64,000 nt of DNA, taken from contig JAHLJT010009436.1 of the NCBI GenBank assembly GCA_031308135.1, forward strand, positions 116,160,916-116,224,915. Reading direction: 5' to 3'. This document shows positions 48,959-61,020 of this stretch, in pieces (within the stretch, counting starts at the first letter, position 1; each line of letters starts with the position of its first letter). Below the pieces are notes generated by a model that saw only the letters and a list, made by a program, of their open reading frames with translations, was not told the DNA's origin and did no database searches. The stretch comes from Acheta domesticus (Eukaryota; Arthropoda; Insecta; Orthoptera; Gryllidae). The position numbers and the translations under genes were made by a program.

Positions 48959-48981
48959 TTGGGCACTCTCATCACCACTAG
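48959..48981 (+). CDS. ZIP zinc transporter, terminal coding exon (His-rich tail)
   Basis: After the acceptor tttgtttgtttgcag (to 48958), the two bases tt complete the split codon left by the 40370-40529 exon. The frame then reads I-G-H-S-H-H-H and stops at 48979-48981. A short extracellular tail after TM8 is usual for ZIP proteins, and a cluster of four histidines fits a metal-handling protein. The downstream 170 bp is extremely GC-rich and open in the neighbouring frame, but that frame is not reached by the phase-1 donor. The exon is 8,429 bp from the previous one, so it would be missed by length-based ORF calling. Confidence 0.75.
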
Positions 48982-49260
48982 GCGTGCTCCGACTGCAAGC
49001 GCCGCCGCCGGGCGCAGGCGCGGGCGCGGGCGTCTGCTCCACCGGCCCAGCGGCGGGCGCCCGCGGGGGCGTCGCCCGGGCGCCTCGCCCCCCGCGCCCC
49101 CCTCGCCGGCCCCACCCAGCTCGTCGCCCCGACACCCTCCTCCTGGGCCAACACTTGCCCACCGCAATCCGGAGTAATTCCAGTGATGCTCTTCATGAAA
49201 TCGTGCACTGTATTGCTACACCCGCAGTAAATAAAAGAGAGTGTGACTTCGTGGCTCGTG
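48982..49260 (+). promoter_or_regulatory. Probable ZIP 3' UTR with polyadenylation signal
   Basis: Follows the transporter stop codon. The first 170 bp is a very GC-rich, low-complexity block (cgccgccgccgggcgcaggc and similar). An AATAAA at 49230-49235 could direct cleavage shortly after. The exact site is not visible. Confidence 0.45.
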
Positions 49261-50154
49261 CCCGTCCTTTTTGTACAGAAAGTCTTTTCTCTTCCTGCCA
49301 TCGGCAATTGAGGGCCAATATTGAATATTGTGTATCTGTACCTTTTGGCACTTGTCGACAATGTATCGTTTTTTGTATGTTCTATTTTTCAGTGAAGTTA
49401 TCCGATTACGTATTGTGGTTTGCTTAAATTGTGAAATCCAAAAGATGAAGATTTCGTAATGGGAAACTCGTTATTGTCAAGTGTGTAGCGAGAGTTAAAT
49501 CATGGAATTTGTAGCCTTTCCATCAGATTCTTTTCCAATACATGTATAAAAGAGAATTTAAATTTCACTTAATTTTCCTTTTTAGAAATGGAGTACAAAA
49601 GTAAAAATGTGTTTGGTGTAATGTGTTTTGAATAACTTGAAAATCCATGTTTTGGGAATTGTCTTAACACTTTTAGAAGTGTTTAAAACAGTAGGAAGAA
49701 GAAAGAAAAATTATATTTTAACATTGGAACAAAACTGGATAAGAGGTGAAGGAATATTTTAATCTTATTTAGCTGTTCATATTCAATTTAAACTTATTGC
49801 ATTATCATCGAACTATTGAAAAAAATGAAACAAGCTTGTGAGATACCTTTGATGTTACAGAATAAGTATTTAAAAAAACTCAAAATAATAGGTTTTATCG
49901 AGTACTCATTTATTTAAATTGTTTTGGGAGTTTTTTGTATCAATAAAATTAAGGTTACTTGCAAGTAGACAAAGAACAGAACAAATACGTTCGTCCTTCT
50001 CGACATGTATTTTGTACTTCTACCTTCAAACACATTTGCATGAAGTGGTAGTGGCAAAATTGATACACCACGCCAATCCTTACTATCTCCAGAATCGCCC
50101 GTAAATTTAAGCGATTTTACGTGCATGACTTTCTTTGACTTCCAAGAACCCACT
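49261..50154. other. AT-rich intergenic sequence
   Basis: Nothing recognised. Confidence 0.5.
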
Positions 50155-50530
50155 CCCACCAATGATTGATGCATCTGCGGCGTGATGGGCGCGTGCCTAG
50201 TTCGATTCTCCTCGTGATCGAGGAGATGACGTCTGCGCGGACGCAAGTTCTCAAAGCGGCTAGTGACGTGAGGTGGGATGCGAATGGGGCCAGGCGCCGA
50301 TGTGAAGGGCGCCTGGGGGGGGGCGGGGGGAGGGAAGGCTTTCCAAAGCGCCGGCCTCGCATCGGCGGACAATGACAACGGCGACCTGGCGCCGGCGGCA
50401 GATAGACTGCTCAAACAAAGCTATCTCCTCAGGAGATAAGGCGCAGCGCCATCGCTGGCCGCGGGCGTTGCCAAGGAATTCCCTCGGTTCGCGATTCGGC
50501 GAGTAAGGAAACATTCTGCCAGGTCTGTGC
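50155..50530. promoter_or_regulatory. CpG-rich island, possible promoter or exon of unknown gene
   Basis: GC-rich and CpG-rich against AT-rich flanks, with a ggggggggcggggggag run at about 50315. Frames on both strands are open but none shows a family motif. It could be a first exon or promoter of a gene to the right; no core promoter element stands out. Confidence 0.3.
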
Positions 50531-51129
50531 AAAACCCGCAATTGACCTTAAAACCCGTGCCCGATAAGCGTTACAGGCGCGTTTCGACTTTTCGTTTGGA
50601 CCAACCGGAAATATTTACATGCTAAGTTACCTAAAGAGAAAGACGTTAAGGGAGGTGTCCTGGAATGAAGAGCTACAAAATACAGGAGATTAGTATGAAG
50701 GACTTGGAGAATTCATTCCTGATACTAATGTCTTCAAGACACGAAATGATAATTTCCTCAGGAAAGAAATGTACATTTTAAACATAAGGAAATCGGTTAC
50801 ACGGGTAAAATTATCGAAATATACTTTCTCAAACATAAATGTTCTCAAAATAAATTCTTAAATATACAAAAGCAGCGTTTGCGTATACCAAATAAATAAT
50901 CATTACATTTCGAAAAGAAAATCCTCTATAATTTTATTAAAAGGTGTATGTGCTTCATTAAGACGTTTATTATAATTATTATTACAAACATAAATTCGCG
51001 ACTAAAGATGTTAAGTGTCGATTAAATAAAAAATCTTCTCCATTGGTTCCGGGCTTCTAAACAGATGCAGTGAGTGTGGGTACCTCTACAATACTTTCAG
51101 CGCGTTATAAACTGTTCCTCCAAACGCGA

Positions 51130-51171
<42 letters not shown>

Positions 51172-52339
51172 TATTTTTGCCTTTAACTTTTCAAAGGAGT
51201 ATTGTAAGACTATCTTTTGAATATTTTTACTTAACAATTTTGGCGACTTTGAAATTATGATTCCTGGGTTACATCATGAACAGATGCAAATATACTTTTC
51301 AAGCTTGCTGAAAATTATTCGGTTATATAAGTGTGATGCAATCATTATGAGGCCATATACGAAAGCCCTCAGAAAAATAATTGGAAAGTCTGCACGTCCA
51401 CACTTGAAACTTCAGAAAGCCAAACATTATCTTGTTTTCCATTGTTTTGCAATCTCATCTTGAACGAACCAATATCTCTATTTGTCCTTCAGGTGCAGGT
51501 GGTATTACGTAGAAATATAGGATTATTATCCACGTTGACAACAAGGTGACAACGCTTAAGTTCACTTGATTTACAAGTTTCACGTTAACAGAAGTTCAAC
51601 GATATGAATAGAATTGCACTGATAGATGTTGCTAAGCGACATGCCTACAAATCATGCGGTCAACACGTGTACCAATTCATCAATTAGTCCGCTGTTTGAT
51701 TACGCTAATCTCTTGCATTGTGGCAGTGAGCTTGCTATTGGCTGATGTTTGGACGTGCAACCATAGTGGTCTTCACTGACGCTGCTTCCACCTTCCAATT
51801 TTCCTTGCGACATCAGGAAGACATAAGATGCTGCAGAGAGCTCTGAGCACCTCAGATATGTCTGTTCATATGTAGAGAGTGAAGAGTAAGAATTTGAGAA
51901 TTCAGTAAAGTAACCGGTCTTTTAATAATTAATAATTTTTAATAATTTTGAACGTAGAACACTGATCATGGGAGAAATACAATATGTATTACCATTCATA
52001 AATGAAACAATTATACGACGTAAAATTATAAAATTAATTATGACAGCAAACTATTTTTAGTGACTATTTTTAGAATACCAAACAAAAGGCTGAAATTTGG
52101 CAACAAATGAGTTTAGGTAAAGAAGCTTAAAATATAATAATATTTGAAATGTAATCTTACGAAAATGTTGAAGTTTGTAAGATGGTATTAGAAATTTAAA
52201 TAACCACTATTATCCGACCTAAAGCAATTACATATTTATCCAACTGAGATCAAAATTTTCCTTGATGATTTTGCAAAATGAACACTTAAGGCAATATTAC
52301 TTCTAAAACAATCGCAATATCTCCGTACTCTAAAATAAA
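50531..52339. other. AT-rich intergenic sequence with (ATT)n
   Basis: Contains the (ATT)n tract at 51130-51174. No gene recognised. Confidence 0.5.
51130..51174. repeat. (ATT)n microsatellite
   Basis: About 14 near-perfect trinucleotide units. Confidence 0.9.
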
Positions 52340-52735
52340 AAAATAAAAAAATGAATGTAGCTGTAGCGAAGCGAAAAAGTGTGGTGCCTAGAATGAAGAC
52401 CACTGTCAACCTCAACCCTGGCCGTCGAAGGCGCCAGAATGTTTCAGAAGCGATGAAACCGCGTGGCGGAGGACCGGCAACTTTGAGAGAACTGGCAGAA
52501 GCGGCGAAGACGACTCGTTGACACATCAATCACTGCGGGCGGGTGAGGTGCGCTGGCAGTATATACAAAATTGTGCACACGGCACGACAGTTTCCGCGCG
52601 GCACTATCACGGCTCAGCCGCCTCTGCCGTCATCGCCCCCGCCGCCGCTCTCAGCGTATCTTTCCAGGAGGCTCTGTTCTGCAAGCAAACTGAAATTACC
52701 GCACTCATCCTTTATAACAAAATAGACTAACTGAT
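52340..52735. promoter_or_regulatory. CpG-rich patch with TATA-like motif
   Basis: GC-rich segment in AT-rich surroundings. A TATA-like cagtatatacaaaat lies at 52556-52570, with a cacgacagtttcc about 25 bp downstream that could act as an initiator on the + strand. The following gccgcctctgccgtcatcgc region is open but unrecognised. This is a suggestion only. Confidence 0.25.
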
Positions 52736-54401
52736 TAATTAATGTAGAAAATAATATGCCCTAATGTTTTAAATAATTAGAGAATAGGGGTTTCAAATAA
52801 GAACTCTTTCTAAAATTCATGTTGTCGCATATACATCAATAGTAGTTTAGTAATGAGCTGCAAGTACCCAAACGTAAACAATGTTCGAAATTTAATTATT
52901 CATTAAATAGCTAACATCCATAGTAATAAAGTAATTTCTTTCGTCCGTTCGTTTCACTGTTCATCATTCAGGGTTAGGCCCCTTCCATTCCACATTTCGA
53001 GATAAATGAGGTGTCATTCGACAAGTCTCTGTCTCATGGGGAGTAACTCAAAGTTTCTTTTGCGAATTCCTCCAAAAGTTTCTAAGACATCTCTAAAGCA
53101 TGAGCATTTTTCGCAACAAACGCATGTGACTTACGGCAACTAGAGGTGTGATCAATAGGTCATTAGATTACTTTCGGCTAGGCAAATCAATTGGCACAAT
53201 TACAAAACCATAAAACACGTGTTTTTAATTGTTTTGCTAGAATTTCCTCGAGAAAACTGACTAAGACTTGTGCCGAATATTGACTTGACTAAACTAAACG
53301 AATATTGAACTTGACTAAAGAATTGTGCCGAATATTGTACAAAATATTGTGTGAACAGCATGTTGCTATATAATCCTGTAAAATATGTTGCCATGGGAGA
53401 CAAGTTAGAGAGACTTGTTAGTTGAAGAAACTTATATAATTATGTTTTAGAAAAGACGAGTAAAATTGTATTATTTTTGTAGATATAATATATTATAATG
53501 ATAATGAAGTAGGTATTAACTTGTCGATACTAAAGGAAGTCATGCAACATTATCAGCAAGATAAGTATAATATTTATAGTGTCAGATTTCAAAGCAGCTT
53601 CGAATACATTGGTGAAACTGAGTGAATTCTCCGTTACTTATTATACGAATTGTTTATATTTAATTCATCTGATTGTTAATTTAACCTATTTTTGTAATTA
53701 AATGATAAATAAATATTTTAATCCAAAATTTTTCATTAAACTTTCTATATCTGAAATTGGACAAGTCCGGCAACCGTAATGTGTTTAAAATTTATTTTCG
53801 TTATGAAGTTGAAAAACACAAATAAAACTTTTTAATATGAAAATACTCATCGAATGTGACACTCTCGGGTAGTTTAGACATGATTTTGATTGTGTGAATT
53901 GAGAAAACATTAGGTTTCATGTGTGTCTCTTTCCTATGAAAATTACGAATTTTTACAGATTGATCTACATTCAAATTTAATTTTCAATAAATCTTTAAAT
54001 CCTAAGAGTTTATCATGTATAAAAAGTGTATTTTCCTTGCATTAGTTCTTGAAACGAAATAAGCTGGTATTTCTCCCGAGAAAAAAATCTCCATTTGTGT
54101 AACTACTGAATTTCCCACGGACGTGTCACCATTCAGTCGCAATTTCAATATATGTTTACTGAAAGAAAAAAATCTATAACGACCTTGTGCATTCTTAAAA
54201 TTTGAGATTCTAATGACTTTTGATGGAGAAGAGACGACAGTATTTTTCATTTCTTAGTGTCATAAACATAATTATTAGAAAACTTCTCCACTTAGATATT
54301 CGCTATTTATTTAATATTTCAGTACTTCGATATTTTACCAGTGAATTTATAGAAAAGGAACAAATGACAATAATTGAATCAAAAAGCAATACTAATACAA
54401 A
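52736..54401. other. AT-rich intergenic sequence
   Basis: Nothing recognised. Short near-duplicate phrases gtgccgaatattg recur at about 53270 and 53325. Confidence 0.5.
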
Positions 54402-55942
54402 TAGTGGTGCTACAGAATGGCACAGACTTTCCCGTATTCGTTTTCTATTTCCTTGGGTCAGGACTGGCTATTTCGAACGCCACATACTCGTGGCAGCTGC
54501 AATCTATCGCCGCGCAAATTACATTTTTTTTTACATTTTCATAATTTTTCGGTTTCCTTATTGTAGAACGGAAATATTAATTTTAGAATATTAAAGATCA
54601 GTCAAACCTAGTTCTAAATGGAAATTTACTTTGAAAAATATGGAGCCGTTCTTTAAAAAAAGGCGTTTAAGCGCTACTAGAAGTGCGAAATTTGAAGCTC
54701 ATTTTCACAGAAAATTTTTGAGTTTTCGAAACACTTCATTTGAAGTCATTTGAAGCACTTTAACCTACAAATACAATATTGTTTGCAAATTCCTGATAAT
54801 GTGCATATTAAAGGTTTGAGAGATATTTCAAAAAAATTTCATTTGTGTAATTAAAAAAAACAACAAAAAATACCCCCAATTTAACTTTACGTGATTTTAA
54901 AGAATGCAATTAACACTATCCGTTCGAGCAGTTTAAGAAAAAATTTGGAGCCACTTATGAGAAAATGGATTTTGAGCGTCTCTGAAAATGCGGAATGTTG
55001 AGCTAGTTTTCACAGAAAAGATAGAGTTTTCGAGAAACATTACTTGACATTATTTAAAGCACATGTACTCATAAAAATAATAATGAAACCAAATCGCCAC
55101 GAATGTAAATATTACCGACGTGAGAGACAAGTCAAAAAATTACATATTTGTAATTTGTGAAAAAAGGAAAAATAGAGCAATATGGCATTTATGTTATCTA
55201 ATAGAGTACATTTAGTAATATCCCTACCAAAAATTCAAGGAAAAAATTTGGAGCCGCTTTTGAGAAAATCTTGTTTTTGTAATTTTTTAAAATTGCAAAT
55301 ATTGCGCGAAAATTGCTAAAATTTCAAAGAAAATGTACATGACGTTAATGAAAGAACTTAATTTTGGAGAAAAATTTGATTTAGAGGAAAAATCTCTATC
55401 TTCAATTTTGTAGTTGTAGGAAGAGGCAGAAAAAGATTCAAATTTTTGCAATTTTAGACAATTTAGAGTTAACCGTTAAAACAGGACCTATGCCATCTTA
55501 ATAAGCGTATTTTACTCTATTCTTACAAAAAGTTTAAAGAAAACATTTGGAGCCATTTTTGAGACAATTTTGAAAATGTCCGGGGGCTTCATGTAAAGTA
55601 CCCTCAAATTTTAAAGATGTTATTCAAAATCGCGGCGTGTCGAGTGGAACCAGATCGATCGAGGAATATCCATTTTGGAAGAAATCTTACTTATAGTTTA
55701 GGCGCTAATGTTCACAGACACGGGCCAGACAGACGGACGTGTTGAAAGGATCAGTTTGGGTATCAGGTGACCACAAAACGTGTATTTCCTTTGAAATCTC
55801 GAAATCGATTTTCCGCAGTAGTACATAACTCTCCCTATACTATGTATATACGTAGGGATATTACTACGTACATTACTACGCATATACTTACTTATATAAC
55901 TTCGTATATATGTACATACGCAAAAATACGTACGGGAAAGTA
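54402..55942 (+). repeat. HP repeat family, full-length copy
   Basis: Same left border as 32995 (tagtggtgctacagaatggc, then actttcccgtatt) and same right hairpin, ending tacgggaaag at 55940. Its four or five internal units are longer in total than in the 32995 copy, so unit number varies. The GACGGAC tract is short here (about 55720-55740) and is preceded by aggaatatccattttggaag. Confidence 0.85.
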
Positions 55943-56694
55943 AAAATTTGTCATTTGTCAGGAACACATGTTAAATTGGAAACAAAAAGCAACACAAATA
56001 TGAAAGTGAAGAATCCAACACTTAATACGCGGCAGTTTCTAGAATTCTCGAGTAATTCTGTTTCGTTGCTTCAGTGCAAGTTATGCACGGAACACACGAG
56101 CATTCAACTAAGCAAAACGACGTGCCGTCACTAAATGGGACAATTTTCATCGCTACTAAGCGCGAGCATTTATTTCCAGCCACGTAGATTCTCAGGTCTT
56201 TGCTTCTCCAAAAACACGTAAGAGGATCTTCTGTCATTAAACGTGGCGGCGCTGCAGGACCGCGACATTAGCACTGCCTGGCGGGAGAGGCCATTAAAAG
56301 GACACCGAGAGGGGCAAGAACGCCGACCGCCACAGTCCAGGGCCCCAGAACAATTGCCTGGCGAGACCGCAAGAAACGGTGGATGCCGACTCCAGCAGTG
56401 GATGTTGTGCCATGGTTGGAGCAACGTCTCTCACTACCCTTCCTCACAGCGTCTGGGTCTGCGCCATCAGTTTAGAGCTTGGTGGTCCTGCCCCGTCTGG
56501 TCTTGCTTCTTCACTTGCACCTGATTCTTCCCAGAAGAAATATATTATCACGAAAGTTTGCCTTTTAAGAACGTGTTTGCAACGTACAGATATTACTTGC
56601 AATGAAGAGTAAATAAAATAGCCAGAAAATAGATTCAGAATCGATATATCTACAGCACACAATTTATTTTATTCAAAAATGCTTATAATTATAA
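55943..56694. other. Spacer with GC-rich block
   Basis: The 56230-56530 block is GC-rich, with open frames on both strands but no known motif. It may be a piece of an unrecognised gene or repeat. The rest is AT-rich. Confidence 0.35.
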
Positions 56695-58489
56695 ATGGTT
56701 TACAATTATAATTGGCGTCAAAAATATGTTATAAATGACTATGACAAAACTCAATTACTAGGTCTTCATTTCCAAAATACGTTTACTCCTAATTCAACTA
56801 CTAATATTAACTTTTACAATCTTGTTAGCAATTTTCTCTCTCTTCCAAATTTTAATGTTCCCCAAAATATTGATTATATTTCCCCTTCTGAAATTCATTC
56901 AATTATTAAAACACTAAAAACTCGCAAATCTCCAGGATTGGATACTATCAATAATCAGACACTCAAGTCACTTGGTAAAAGATCAATTGCTGCTTTTACT
57001 TCTATTCTAAATTCCGCATTGAGATTTAATTACTTTCCAACTACCTGGAAAACAGCAATCGTACTTCCCTTTTGTAAACCACAAAAAGATCCTAGAAACC
57101 CATCGAACTACCGACCTATTAGTTTACTTTCCTCTCTTTCCAAGATATTTGAAACCCTTATACATCACAGATTATTACACTTCACTACAATTAACAAAAT
57201 TATTCCTCCCACTCAATTTGGCTTCACTCATCAGCATGCAACTACTCATCAACTTTTAAGGCTAACAGAACATATTGAAAACTCCTTTCACCTAAAACAG
57301 CATACTATTGTATTATTACTGGATATCGAAAAAGCATTCGACAAAATTTGGCATCATGGTCTTATTTATAAATTATTCCAAATTGGAATTCCTACTTATT
57401 TGTTCAAAATAATTCAAAATTTTCTTTCTAATCGCACTTTTCGTGTCAAAATTAATTCCTCTTTTTCTCAACTATTTTCAATTGGCGCGGGCGTGCCCCA
57501 AGGGTCCTGTCTATCTCCTCTTCTTTTTAACATCTATCTCTCTGACATTCCCAACTTTACGTACTCAGAATTAGCCCTTTTTGCTGATGATACTGCATTC
57601 TTCATTAGTCATAAAAAATTTAACAACTGCCAAAAATAGACTACAATCCGACCTTCTGCTTTATACAAATTGGACTTCTAAATGGCAGATTAAAATTAAC
57701 ATGAATAAATGTCAAGCTAAAATCTTCACACTCTGTAAACCAATCATCCCTGCAGAAATATTAATTCTTGATCAAGCTATACCCTGGATATCACCCAACA
57801 TACCTATAAAATATCTTGGACTCCTCTTAGACACTAAACTTAAATGGAATGCCCATATTAAAAACATTATACATAAAACTAACAATAAAATTTATAAATT
57901 ACACTCCCTCATTAATTATAAATCACCTATAAACATTCACTCAGCAAAATTAATATATACCACAATTATTCGTCCTACCCTTACTTATGCTTGCCCCATC
58001 TGGTCCAATGCTGCCAAAACCCATATTAATAAATTACAAATTCTCCAAAATAAATTCATCAGGAAAATATTTCACGCACCCTGGTATATTCCCAACTCTC
58101 AACTCCATAATGAACTGAAAATTGACACTACCAACTCCCTAATTCGTTCACAAAGCCTTAAATTTTTCAACTCCTTAGATGACTTACAACAGACCCGCAC
58201 TTTCAATTTAGGTCAAACATATCATTTTCCTCGACGTATACTATCAAAATTTCCTAAAGATATATTTCATCCACCATAATTACTACATTTACAACATATC
58301 CATCTATTCAAAAATTTTTTTTACAAACTTCTTTTTTTTCATAGCATAACCTTTTCAAAAATTTAATTGTTAATAATTCCTACTACAGGTTCCAGTGAGT
58401 ATCAAATCGCCAGTTATTTGTTTGTAATGTCCTAACCCCTGAAAGACAAATATGTCGAACAGGTAGAAATAAATTCAAAAAAAAAAAAA
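56695..58489 (+). pseudogene. Jockey-clade non-LTR retrotransposon, 5'-truncated, nearly intact reverse transcriptase
   Basis: The first frame (to 57639) reads through the reverse-transcriptase blocks TRKSPGLDTINNQTLK, NPSNYRPISLLSSLSKIFE, LLLDIEKAFDKIWHHGLIY, GVPQGSCLSPLLFNIYL and the catalytic FADDTAFF. One extra A in the A6 run near 57617-57622 shifts the frame. The second frame continues NLTTAKNRLQSDLLLYTN, PIKYLGLLLDTKLKWNAHI and YACPIWSNAAKTHINKLQIL to the stop at 58279. The 3' part ends in a poly(A) run at about 58477-58490. The endonuclease and ORF1 are absent, so it is a dead-on-arrival copy, but it is much less decayed than the one at 18822. Clear target duplications were not found. 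Confidence 0.9.
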
Positions 58490-58490
58490 A

Positions 58491-58838
58491 TATGTTGAAT
58501 GTTACAATGTAACATGAATATTTTTTAATTTTTTTTACATTTTTGGAGTATACGTACTTTAAAGTTCTTTGTACGCGTTTTCATTTGATGAGAGTAGCAA
58601 GGCCTCTTCAAAATACATATTGAATAATCAACAAATGAATGTAGTCAATAGTCGCTACAAAGAGTAAAACGTTAAAACAGAACGTAATATTATTTTGCGC
58701 GCAATCTTTATTTTACAAGAATTTTTTAATTAATTTTTTAAGAATTCACATTAATTTCGGCAAGCGGCGAGATCTTTTCCCCTTCCCTCCTGACCCAAGA
58801 GCACTAATTCCCACAGTTCCCATGAATTCCTCTGTGTA
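58491..58838. other. AT-rich spacer
   Basis: Nothing recognised. Confidence 0.5.
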
Positions 58839-58892
58839 TAAATTGTTTGATTATTTTGTGTTTCCATGCGCGTCAACTGCTGTTTCCATTAA

Positions 58893-59724
58893 GGTATATT
58901 ATACCCCAAACATGCAAACATTTTAAATATTGCTTATTTTTTGTGTATTTATTGAATAAATATGTCTACAATGAAAACAAATTATTAAAAAAATTGAAAT
59001 TTTTTGGGGTGATTACGGAATTTTTTGTACAGAAATAGGCTTTGAGCGTAAACATCATAACTTTAGAACTATTATCTCTATTACTATAATTGTTTTTTCT
59101 GTGTGATAACAAATAATCTACTAGTGCCTAAACCAAAATAATCTTTGCACCATTAGTATTTACATATTTAAAATTTTTTTGTAGCAGAAAGTTAAAAAAA
59201 ACAAAAATTACATTTTTTAAATTAAATTTTCTTTATGAAATAATTGGTTTAAATGTTTAGTTTTGTTTATGCACTACATGTTTCCCAATTATAATAAAAA
59301 AGAATCAGAGGGTTATCATACATAGAACCGGAGATATGTTTGAGGTTTCCAAAGACAGCCAAAAAGTCAACTTTCGGGGAAATGGCTATAAAGTTTGTAA
59401 TGCTATAGAAACGTTGCTTATTTTTTCATGTCTAAATCTCTTATTTTCTATCTTCCTATGAAACATCTTCTTATATTCTTATTTTCTGGTGTTGCCTGTT
59501 TTTGGATTCGCTTTTTTTCAGGACAACCACGCCCCCTTTCGAAAAACGCATAACCTCCATATTCCCGCAATGCAAGTCTAAGTAAATATACAAAAAACAC
59601 GAAAGATCGTAGAATAAAAACGGATTGCGCGATATTAAAGAGAATATATCAAAGATTTTGATTTTATTAGAAGTAAAAAAAAACCGATTTTTTGCGATTT
59701 TTTATTTTTGGGGTATAATATACC
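58893..59724. mobile_element. 832-bp MITE with 18-bp perfect inverted ends, TTAA flanks
   Basis: Ends ggtatattataccccaaa and its exact complement. TTAA lies on both sides (58889-58892 and 59725-59728). Flanking SINE sequence is continuous once it is removed. The TTAA target suggests piggyBac-like activity; a TA target with one base more of terminus (Tc1/mariner) fits equally well. Its AT-rich interior lacks a transposase. Confidence 0.75.
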
Positions 59725-59878
59725 TTAAAGCCGATAGTGTAGCGCATATCACCTCCAGGGAGGTGATGATGTTACTCCCCCGCTGGAACGTGAGATCCGA
59801 CGCCAACTTTCACATCGGCTTGAGGGGTTTTACTCCCTAAAAGGATCTCCGCAAGTGAGGTATCGGCCCAACCGGGAC

Positions 59879-60306
59879 GCATGATTTGAATTTGCACTAG
59901 ATTTGTGAATGAGGCTTCTTTAGACATCTTTGAATGGTCAGTGATGACGGCGCCGTAAACTCAAGTGTCGGCTGATATCTCGTCTCGAAACAAAATCCCG
60001 ACCTCCTGGGACCTCTTGCGACGCTGCACTTGTGAGAACGTGCGTATTTATGTTGTTTGTCAATGTTTATTGACGTATAAATTAGTCTGGAGCTGAATTT
60101 TGTCGTTTTGTAAACAAATGTAGATTAGGCAAAGATTATATATGAATTGTCTGATTATAACATGTAGTTATTTCAATTATTGTAATTTTACAGATTTTTT
60201 TCTCAAAATTAATATTTTGACTGAGGGAATCTGCTATTTTGTTACCAAAGTGACGCAAACTCTAAAGAAGCTTCATTCACAAGTCTAGTGCAAATTCAAA
60301 ACATGC
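59879..60306. mobile_element. 428-bp MITE with ~46-bp inverted ends
   Basis: Left end gcatgatttgaatttgcact continues to gcttctttaga; the right end is its complement with about four mismatches. The flanking 9-mers aaccgggac (59870-59878) and agccgggac (60307-60315) differ at one base, so the duplication is 8 or 9 bp with later drift, or 7 bp exactly. This points to hAT or Mutator-type mobilisation. Confidence 0.75.
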
Positions 60307-60554
60307 AGCCGGGACAAGCTCTAAGCTCCCGACTAGTCCCATGACATGGGTCGCGGTGTAGATTAAAATATGTTTGTGTGTGTGTGTGTAAGCGGAGAGG
60401 AAGGCGTAAGGGCGAGAAAAGAAATATTACAACTGTCCCGAACTGCTCCGGCATTTGCTTAGTACTGATCAGAGATACTATGGAAAAGTACTGATCAATT
60501 CTCCGTGACACAGTGTTTGATTTCGTCCTTAGCTTTCTAGCTAAAGTCGAAAAT

Positions 60555-60937
60555 GTGATCAACTGACGTCACTTCAGTACCTCTGACCGGGAGGTCCTAG
60601 GCTCGAGTCCTGTTGGTGGGATGATTTTCGAAAAAGCTAGGCCGAATTCAATCGCAGTCTGGAGGAAAATTCTGGAGACCGACTCCTCTGATTGGCAGTT
60701 TTCCGTGATATATCCAGTCAACACAAGACAAATGCTGGAGCAGTAACCTAACAAACGGGCTACGGGCCGCACGAACTTTCCTTCCCATTCCTCGTTCTAT
60801 CCTCACCCCTTACATACATTCACTTATATGCACTACGAGGGAGACTAGTCGGGAGCCTCCAGAGGGAAAAAATGAACTGCACTTACGAGTCTAAGGACTT
60901 TAGCAGTGGACGCGCCCGGAATCAAGAACCAACCAAC
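60555..60937 (+). mobile_element. SINE family 1, copy G, inside copy F
   Basis: Sense copy lacking about the first 14 bases of the head. Box B is ggctcgagtcctg near 60599, followed by the body blocks and an (aacc)3 tail. The duplication cgaaaat flanks it at 60548-60554 and 60938-60944. Confidence 0.8.
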
Positions 60938-61020
60938 CGAAAATCTGTCAAAATCGAGACTAATCCTAGGACTTCACGGCCAGAGACACTGCAGCGACAA
61001 CAGTTGTCTTGCGTCACCTC

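Larger units (their letters stand above)
58839..61020 (-). mobile_element. SINE family 1, copy F, split by three later insertions
   Basis: Minus-strand copy in four pieces: tail 58839-58892, body 59725-59878, body 60307-60547, and head about 60945-61020 (ctaggacttcacggccagag, cagttgtcttgcgtcacc). The pieces join in the order seen in unbroken copies C and E. The interruptions are MITEs at 58893-59724 and 59879-60306 and SINE copy G at 60555-60937. Confidence 0.8.

Noticed and set aside
48884..49427. Pro/Arg/Ala-rich frames on both strands
   Set aside because: Produced by the GC-rich block after the ZIP stop. The phase-1 donor at 40529 enters the frame that stops at 48981, not these.
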